In this document: one piece after another, positions 6,300 through 10,050 of the stretch
Position numbering within the stretch: position 1 is the stretch's first letter
Layout: every line of letters begins with the position of its first letter
Assembly: GCA_023701075.1 (NCBI GenBank)
Contig: JAMPXQ010000037.1
Coordinates: 1-10,050 of the forward strand
Length of the DNA stretch: 10,050 nt
Source: Candidatus Woesearchaeota archaeon
GTDB lineage: Archaea > Nanobdellota > Nanobdellia > Woesearchaeales > GW2011-AR15
Direction: 5' to 3'
The notes under the pieces: generated by a model
Database searches by the model: none
What the model was told of the DNA's origin: nothing
Seen by the model: only the letters and a program-made list of their open reading frames with translations
Translations under genes and position numbers: made by a program

Positions 6300-6915
6300 A
6301 TTGTATATGTTGCTGCCTAAATGCATCCAAGCTAGCTTTTTGCTCAAGATATCTCATGAGCAGTTCATATGCTTGGTCATCATTCTTAATGGTGATTCCA
6401 TTTCTGTCGCTTGCATTTGGAACTGCCAAATTCAAGATACTCTGGTAATCTGTATCTTTTATTAAGCCTATACCTGTTGGAAGAGGCTTAGATGCACTTT
6501 CAACAAGCTGTGGAGCAATTCTCATGTACTTGTCAAGCCATGCTGCGCCATCTTTAGCAATCATATCTTTCATTTGCTTCTTTGGAACACCTACAAAATA
6601 TTCCCATCTTCTATCTTCATTAAATATATTGTCAACACCGACTAGTCCTCCTTGATACATAGGAGTATTATTATTGACATATTCCTCAAGTTGGGTCATA
6701 TATGCATTGACACCAGCAGGAGTGTTCAATTTTTCACGAAGGATATAACCATGTTGATCCCTAAACATACTAGCTCCATTTGCATCTTTAGCATTAGCCA
6801 TTGCAAAAGGATGCATACTGGAAATGACATCAGCCATGGTATCCGTGATTTTTTGTCTATCTGCGTAAATCTTTTCAAGCCTGGATATGTCATATGTTTG
6901 AGGAGGTCGTGTCAT
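6298..6915 (-). CDS. Unrecognised helical protein, upstream paralogue without the Gly/His tail
   Basis: A 205-aa protein of unknown function, soluble and probably mostly helical. It aligns over most of its length with the next gene downstream: KITDT (22-26), GY (56-57), KLNT (62-65), GVD (93-95), W-x4-G (104-109), a PQ (135-136), and a closing DQAY-x-L-M helix (180-187). It lacks the Gly/His tail and has a short insert around 43-51 and a Gly/Pro-rich loop near 144-150 instead. No catalytic signature, cysteine cluster or membrane helix was seen. Conserved aromatic and acidic positions could mark a binding surface. The start at 6915 follows a good Shine-Dalgarno site, so this mRNA has a leader of roughly 37 bases, whereas its paralogue seems leaderless. 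The tandem arrangement, shared promoter and divergence of the proteins fit an old local duplication. Confidence 0.82.
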   Translation of the reverse strand: MTRPPQTYDISRLEKIYADRQKITDTMADVISSMHPFAMANAKDANGASMFRDQHGYILREKLNTPAGVNAYMTQLEEYVNNNTPMYQGGLVGVDNIFNEDRRWEYFVGVPKKQMKDMIAKDGAAWLDKYMRIAPQLVESASKPLPTGIGLIKDTDYQSILNLAVPNASDRNGITIKNDDQAYELLMRYLEQKASLDAFRQQHIQ

Positions 6916-6922
6916 TCTTTTT

Positions 6923-6928
6923 TCACCT
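6923..6928 (-). promoter_or_regulatory. Shine-Dalgarno site of the 6915 gene
   Basis: AGGTGA on the minus strand lies 7 bases before the ATG at 6915. It supports this start and sets the gene apart from its leaderless neighbours. A second AT-rich box (about 6939-6946) at leaderless distance also exists, so two transcription starts cannot be excluded. Confidence 0.65.
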
Positions 6929-6960
6929 TGTTTTTATCATAAATTTATTAGTTAAATATG

Positions 6961-6983
6961 TAAATAGGGTAGACCTATATAAA
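6961..6983 (-). promoter_or_regulatory. Promoter of the 6915 gene, with the shared paralogue element
   Basis: On the minus strand TTTATATA (6983-6976) is followed by GGTCTA and, after three bases, TATTTA, as at 6269-6247. Counting about 27 bases from the box centre puts the transcription start near 6952 and gives a leader of roughly 37 bases with the Shine-Dalgarno site. The gap 6916-7084 otherwise holds only this promoter, a T-rich stretch (about 6985-7006) and the divergent epimerase promoter. Confidence 0.6.
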
Positions 6984-7053
6984 TCTTTCTATTTTTTTAC
7001 TATTTTAGAGTAGTGATAATACTTAATCATGACTGCAACAGCATTTCACAACA

Positions 7054-7061
7054 TATAAAAA
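7054..7061 (+). promoter_or_regulatory. TATA box of the epimerase gene
   Basis: TATAAAAA is centred 27.5 bases before the ATG at 7085 and no Shine-Dalgarno site lies between. This decides the start: the frame is open back to a GTG at 7013, but that would place the promoter inside the gene. Confidence 0.7.
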
Positions 7062-7084
7062 CATTCCATATTTCACTAAAGTTC

Positions 7085-8005
7085 ATGAAAATCCTGATAA
7101 CCGGCGGAGCAGGCTTCATAGGAAGCCACTTGGTTGATGCATACATAGCAGAAGGTCATGATGTCACTGTGATAGATAATCTGTCTACAGGACAGAAGAA
7201 GAACCTGAACCCTAAAGCGAAGTTCTATGAGCTTGATATCCAAGATAAAAAAGTAGAAGATATCTTCAAAAAACATAAATTTGATATCGTGAATCATCAC
7301 GCAGCCCAGATGAATGTCCGTATATCAGTCGAAGATCCCATATTTGATGCTAAGTCAAACATCCTCGGACTGCTTAACTTGTTGGAAAACAGCGTAAGAT
7401 ACAAAGTCAAGAAATTCATCTACGTCTCATCAGGAGGGACTATCTATGGAGATGACGTAGATATACCTACAGATGAAGAAGCTAAGAAAGCACCTCTCTC
7501 GCCATATGGGATATCAAAGATAACAGGGGAACACTATCTGAATTTCTATAGCAAGGTGCATGGGCTTAAGTACACGACTTTAAGGTACAGCAATGTCTAT
7601 GGCCCACGGCAGAACCCGAAAGGAGAAGCAGGCGTCATAAGCATCTTCTCAACAATAATGCTTGATGATAAGCAGCCGACTATTTTTGGAGATGGGAAAC
7701 AGACACGGGATTATGTCTATGTCAAAGATATAGTCAAGGCCAATATCCTAGCTCTGACAATAGGAGAAGATGATGCATTCAATCTCGCTACAGGTAAAGA
7801 GACAGATGTCAACCAGCTGTTTGAGGAAATGGCAAGGATCATAGGATTCAAGCAAAAGCCTATATATTCTGAAGCAAGGCCAGGTGAACTGGAAAGGAAC
7901 TGCCTAAAGATCACAAAAGCAAAGAATATACTAGGCTGGCAACCGGCATATGCACTCAAAGATGGGCTGAAAGAGACAATAGACTGGTTCAAGAACGAGC
8001 AGTAG
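7085..8005 (+). CDS. NAD-dependent nucleotide-sugar epimerase (UDP-glucose 4-epimerase-like)
   Basis: A 306-aa extended short-chain dehydrogenase/reductase. Seen: the NAD-binding G7-x2-G10-x2-G13 loop after a beta strand, D31 at the end of strand 2 (NAD rather than NADP), HHAAQ at 71-75, the active-site Y141-x3-K145, the SNVYGPRQ segment (169-176) and the RDYVYVKDI sugar-nucleotide region (208-216). The length and these motifs fit GalE-type 4-epimerases, which interconvert UDP-glucose and UDP-galactose or the N-acetyl forms for glycolipid, S-layer or N-glycan synthesis. The segment before Y121 is SSGGTIYG, with glycine where E. coli GalE has Ser124. This is common in archaeal relatives, and Thr119 or Ser116 may take part instead. 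A role as a 4,6-dehydratase is less likely because the TDE triad is missing. The exact sugar is not decided by the sequence. It is cytosolic and a single-gene unit. Confidence 0.9.
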   Translation: MKILITGGAGFIGSHLVDAYIAEGHDVTVIDNLSTGQKKNLNPKAKFYELDIQDKKVEDIFKKHKFDIVNHHAAQMNVRISVEDPIFDAKSNILGLLNLLENSVRYKVKKFIYVSSGGTIYGDDVDIPTDEEAKKAPLSPYGISKITGEHYLNFYSKVHGLKYTTLRYSNVYGPRQNPKGEAGVISIFSTIMLDDKQPTIFGDGKQTRDYVYVKDIVKANILALTIGEDDAFNLATGKETDVNQLFEEMARIIGFKQKPIYSEARPGELERNCLKITKAKNILGWQPAYALKDGLKETIDWFKNEQ

Positions 8006-8071
8006 CATAATGCGGCAAAAGAATTGGCCTTCGTTCATATCTTAACATGCAGATGAATATCGTCCAATATC

Positions 8072-8079
8072 TTTAAATT
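8072..8079 (+). promoter_or_regulatory. TATA box of the 8103 membrane gene
   Basis: TTTAAATT is centred 27.5 bases before the ATG at 8103, again the leaderless spacing. A T6 run (8086-8091) follows and may help end epimerase transcripts. The rest of 8006-8071 shows no feature I can name. Confidence 0.6.
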
Positions 8080-8102
8080 GAATTATTTTTTCTATATCCT
8101 TG

Positions 8103-8657
8103 ATGAAACGGCATTTTCTGTTATCCTTGGCAATTATCCTAGAGCTTATTTCATTGATAGGATTTTACCTCGGCTATAATTCACTGAGAATAGTATTTGC
8201 ATTCAACACCTTGTTCTGGCTGGTCCTGATGCTTGAGCCTTATTGGAAGATAGGTGCATGGCTCCTATTTACAGGCAATGCTTACGTATACATTTATTCA
8301 TTAAATATCATGATATTCAGGAAATTTGTCTTTGTCTCGACAGTCATTGCAGGCATGAGCTTGGCTGCAGGCTTGATTTTAGTCATGATTGCATGGAGTA
8401 TGAAACAAAAAGAGATGAAACCGTTAAGAAAGATAGATGAAACCGTAGAAGAGACATCATATACGTCAGTTGAAGAAAAATCACCTGCTGAAGAAGAAAA
8501 AAAAGAGAAGAAGCCTATACAGGTATATATAGCCACAGAGAAGACGCTTCATAAGGATGACTGTAACCTGGTGAAAGGAAAAGGAAAGATAATCGGATCC
8601 TTGAGATACGCAGAATCAAAAGGCCTCAAATCCTGCAAAGTGTGCAGCCCATTCTAG
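8103..8657 (+). CDS. Membrane protein with C-terminal His/Cys (Ada/sunset-like) zinc-binding domain
   Basis: A 184-aa protein with about four hydrophobic helices (roughly 5-24, 29-45, 49-70 and 76-98). A charged linker rich in Glu and Lys (about 100-138) follows, then a compact C-terminal domain (139-184). This domain has VYIATEKTLH150, C154, then C178-x2-C181 followed by SPF. The order strand, H-x3-C, a short helix with an Ala-x3-Gly, then C-x2-C-x-P matches small Ada-type or sunset-like zinc domains that I recall from nuclease and membrane-anchored proteins. Metal binding by H150, C154, C178 and C181 is therefore likely; the partner (DNA, peptide or other) is unknown. The first basic residues suggest the N-terminus is inside, so with four helices the zinc domain would also be cytosolic. 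The ATG at 8103 fits the TATA spacing better than the TTG at 8100. It ends in the CTAG shared with the methyltransferase gene. Confidence 0.8.
   Translation: MKRHFLLSLAIILELISLIGFYLGYNSLRIVFAFNTLFWLVLMLEPYWKIGAWLLFTGNAYVYIYSLNIMIFRKFVFVSTVIAGMSLAAGLILVMIAWSMKQKEMKPLRKIDETVEETSYTSVEEKSPAEEEKKEKKPIQVYIATEKTLHKDDCNLVKGKGKIIGSLRYAESKGLKSCKVCSPF
8654..8657. other. CTAG shared as stop codon by two convergent genes
   Basis: TAG 8655-8657 ends the plus-strand membrane gene and TAG read from 8656-8654 ends the minus-strand methyltransferase. The self-complementary CTAG serves both, so there is no intergenic space and transcripts must overlap or end inside the opposite gene. Confidence 0.95.
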
Positions 8658-9748
8658 TCTCTTGTAAGTTCCAGCACAGCTTCGACATGCGGAGTCTGGG
8701 GGAAGAGGTCAAACATCGCGACACTTTTTAGATTCATCTTGAGTTTCGGCAGCTCTTTTGAAAGCTGCGCAGGATTGCATGAGATATAGATTATGACTTT
8801 CGGTTTCAGTTCCTTGATTGCAAGAAGAGCCTTCTGTTCAAGCCCGGTCCTTGGCGGGTCTATTATCATGAAAAGCGGCTCAAAAAGATTGAGCTTCTTC
8901 ACATTCTTTGCATCCATGACAAACCCCTGTGCATTCTTGACGTCGTTATGATTGATGTTGAAATTTGCTGCATCGATTGAGCCCTTGAAAGATTCCACAA
9001 TATATACCTGCTTGAAAAGTTCAGAATTCACCAGTCCAAAAGTTCCTACTCCGCCATAAAGGTCAACAAGCAAAGCATCTTTTGTCTCATATTTCTTCAA
9101 TAGTTCATGTACATATCCAAGCATCTGTTCTGCCATCTGAGGATTGTTCTGGAAAAAGCCTTGCACATTATAGAAAAAATCCTTGCCATGAAACGTGTCA
9201 TGGAGCATATCGCTGCCTTTCACCATGAAATAGTCTTCACTGATGCTCCTATCCTCATTATGTTTCGCATAAGTTATAGCAATATTCTCAGCGCTTGATA
9301 TCTTTGCATATCCTTTTACCCTCTCAATCCCTTCAGTCAGTCTTGTCGAATCGCTGTTGAGGACAAAACTGATGGAGGAAGATTTTCCAGGAGTCCTTAT
9401 GACAGCATACCTAAAAGTCCCTGTCTGTTTTCTAAGGTCGAAATAATCTGCATCCGTGAAATTCTCTCTCACTTCCTTAAGCAGCCTATTGAGCAGGTCA
9501 TTGGATATCAGGCATTCATCTATATCGACAATATTCTGCCATTTGCCTTTTTCCCTAAAACCTAATCCTCTTGGATGGAAGATTAAATCCATCCTGTTCC
9601 TATAATTGAAAGGGTTCCCGGAAAATATTTTGATATCTTCAAAATCAGTGTTATGGAAGACTACATTCCTCTTGTTTAGAAGCTGGGTCTCATAAGATAT
9701 ATGCTGGGCTGAGCAACCTCCGCAGCTGCCGAAATACTTGCATTGCAT
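8654..9748 (-). CDS. RlmD/TrmA-family RNA (uracil-5-)-methyltransferase with Fe-S cluster
   Basis: A 364-aa SAM-dependent enzyme that makes 5-methyluridine in RNA. Cysteines C3, C9 and C12 with C79 (DECLI) fit the [4Fe-4S] site of RlmD and its archaeal relatives. The central part (about 45-220) is the RNA-binding and linker region and contains FFQNNP (198-203). The SAM pocket has LVDLYGGVGTFGL (227-239) and E252. The catalytic part has D297-P-P-R, the nucleophile C324 in ISCNPAQL and the general base E355 in HVEAVLEL. There is no N-terminal TRAM domain, as the protein opens straight into the Fe-S motif. Known archaeal relatives act on tRNA U54 or on 23S rRNA; the sequence does not decide which, so no symbol is given. 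The start at 9748 fits a TATA box 26.5 bases upstream. It is divergent from the 9855 gene and overlaps the membrane gene by three bases at the stops. Confidence 0.92.
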   Translation of the reverse strand: MQCKYFGSCGGCSAQHISYETQLLNKRNVVFHNTDFEDIKIFSGNPFNYRNRMDLIFHPRGLGFREKGKWQNIVDIDECLISNDLLNRLLKEVRENFTDADYFDLRKQTGTFRYAVIRTPGKSSSISFVLNSDSTRLTEGIERVKGYAKISSAENIAITYAKHNEDRSISEDYFMVKGSDMLHDTFHGKDFFYNVQGFFQNNPQMAEQMLGYVHELLKKYETKDALLVDLYGGVGTFGLVNSELFKQVYIVESFKGSIDAANFNINHNDVKNAQGFVMDAKNVKKLNLFEPLFMIIDPPRTGLEQKALLAIKELKPKVIIYISCNPAQLSKELPKLKMNLKSVAMFDLFPQTPHVEAVLELTRD

Positions 9749-9770
9749 GGCTAGAAGGAAAAAGAGGCCA

Positions 9771-9778
9771 TTTTAAAT
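9771..9778 (-). promoter_or_regulatory. TATA box of the methyltransferase gene
   Basis: ATTTAAAA on the minus strand is centred 26.5 bases before the ATG at 9748. The 23 bases between are pyrimidine-rich without a Shine-Dalgarno site. Leaderless transcription is likely. Confidence 0.6.
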
Positions 9779-9824
9779 TGTTTGGAATTTGATAGGCCTA
9801 TATTCGTTCTAAAAAATCGCAAAC

Positions 9825-9832
9825 TATAAAAA
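9825..9832 (+). promoter_or_regulatory. TATA box of the right-edge membrane gene
   Basis: TATAAAAA is centred 26.5 bases before the ATG at 9855, which supports that start and a leaderless mRNA. It lies back to back with the methyltransferase promoter in the 9749-9854 gap. Confidence 0.65.
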
Positions 9833-9854
9833 GCGCACAGCATGAGACTATTGC

Positions 9855-10050
9855 ATGGCAACAGAACAAGTCGCACTCATAATCCTTCCGGCTATAATAA
9901 CAGGCGCAATAATCGGTCTTGTCGAATTGTTTTTTGTGCATTCTGATGAGATAGGCATGGGCTGGTTCATGCATGGCCTTCACGCCATTCCGGCAACTAT
10001 GTTCTTTGTCTTCATAAGCATGAATCTTCATTGGGTATATGCAGTCATCC
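9855..10050 (+). CDS. N-terminal part of a membrane protein (cut by window edge)
   Basis: The frame from ATG 9855 stays open to the right edge (65 codons). After a short MATEQ start it has a hydrophobic helix (about residues 6-28, ALIILPAIITGAIIGLVEL), a short loop with VHSDEIGMG, then a second helix region (about 37-58) holding HGLHAIPATMFFVF and continuing in NLHWVYAVI. Several histidines (29, 40, 43, 59) sit near helix ends, which can mean metal or haem contact but is weak evidence on its own. The family is not recognised. A minus-strand open frame over the same bases is Cys/His-rich by accident and has no promoter. The TATA box at the right distance and the clean helices make this the real gene. 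Confidence 0.7.
   Translation, partial: MATEQVALIILPAIITGAIIGLVELFFVHSDEIGMGWFMHGLHAIPATMFFVFISMNLHWVYAVI

Noticed and set aside
5952..6320. 122-codon plus-strand open frame
   Set aside because: Antisense to the Gly/His-tail gene and its promoter; its Cys/Met/Val-rich part is the mirror of the repeat. The minus-strand frame aligns with the paralogue.
7013..7084. N-terminal extension of the epimerase from a GTG at 7013
   Set aside because: The extra 24 residues precede the standard MKILITGGAGFIG opening of the family, and the TATA box at 7054-7061 lies within them at leaderless distance from 7085.
6916..7084. RNA gene in the longest intergenic gap
   Set aside because: No tRNA-like cloverleaf, box C/D pair or GC-rich structured block; the gap is AT-rich and explained by two divergent promoters.
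9798..10031. 77-codon minus-strand open frame rich in Cys and His
   Set aside because: Antisense to the membrane gene at 9855, runs through the divergent promoter region, and lacks a promoter of its own; the Cys residues come from complementing Ala/Ile codons.

Overview
The window looks like chromosomal DNA of an archaeon, most plausibly a small-genome, moderately AT-rich lineage of the DPANN type. Three things point to an archaeon. Most genes carry an archaeal TATA box (TTTAAATA, TATAAAAA, TATATAAA) centred about 26-28 bases before the start codon. Isoleucine is often ATA and arginine mostly AGA/AGG. The methionyl-tRNA synthetase has an extra CxxC zinc knuckle set and a fused C-terminal tRNA-binding domain. 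The DPANN placement is an inference from compact genes and many unrecognised small proteins; I cannot test it here. The code is standard, with TAA, TAG and TGA all used as stops.

Layout, left to right. (1) 3-2330, plus strand: an operon-like set of a membrane-protein C-terminus, an ATP-grasp ligase and an M20 metallopeptidase, tightly packed with Shine-Dalgarno sites and a 4-base overlap. A ligase next to an amidohydrolase suggests a small peptide or amidated metabolite that is built and cut. (2) 2368-3021, plus: an unrecognised soluble protein with its own leaderless promoter, convergent with (3) a 79-aa three-helix membrane protein of CBU_0592-like appearance (3033-3272, minus). (4) 3391-5496, plus: metG, complete. 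(5) 5538-6915, minus: two adjacent paralogous genes of an unrecognised family. The downstream copy has an N-terminal Gly/His repeat tail, and the two promoters share 20 of 23 bases. This is the most novel part of the window. (6) 7085-8005, plus: a GalE-like nucleotide-sugar epimerase. (7) 8103-8657, plus: a membrane protein with a C-terminal His/Cys zinc-ribbon-like domain. It meets tail to tail, sharing a CTAG double stop, (8) an RlmD/TrmA-type uracil-5-methyltransferase (8654-9748, minus). (9) 9855 to the window edge, plus: the start of a membrane protein.

Most genes seem to be single transcription units that begin at the start codon (leaderless). The exceptions are the first operon and the upstream paralogue gene, which have clear Shine-Dalgarno sites. 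No tRNA, rRNA, CRISPR array, insertion sequence or origin was seen, and no stretch over 300 bases lacks a gene. The longest gap is 6916-7084, which holds two divergent promoters. Housekeeping genes (metG, the rRNA/tRNA methyltransferase, the epimerase) are interleaved with lineage-specific unknowns.
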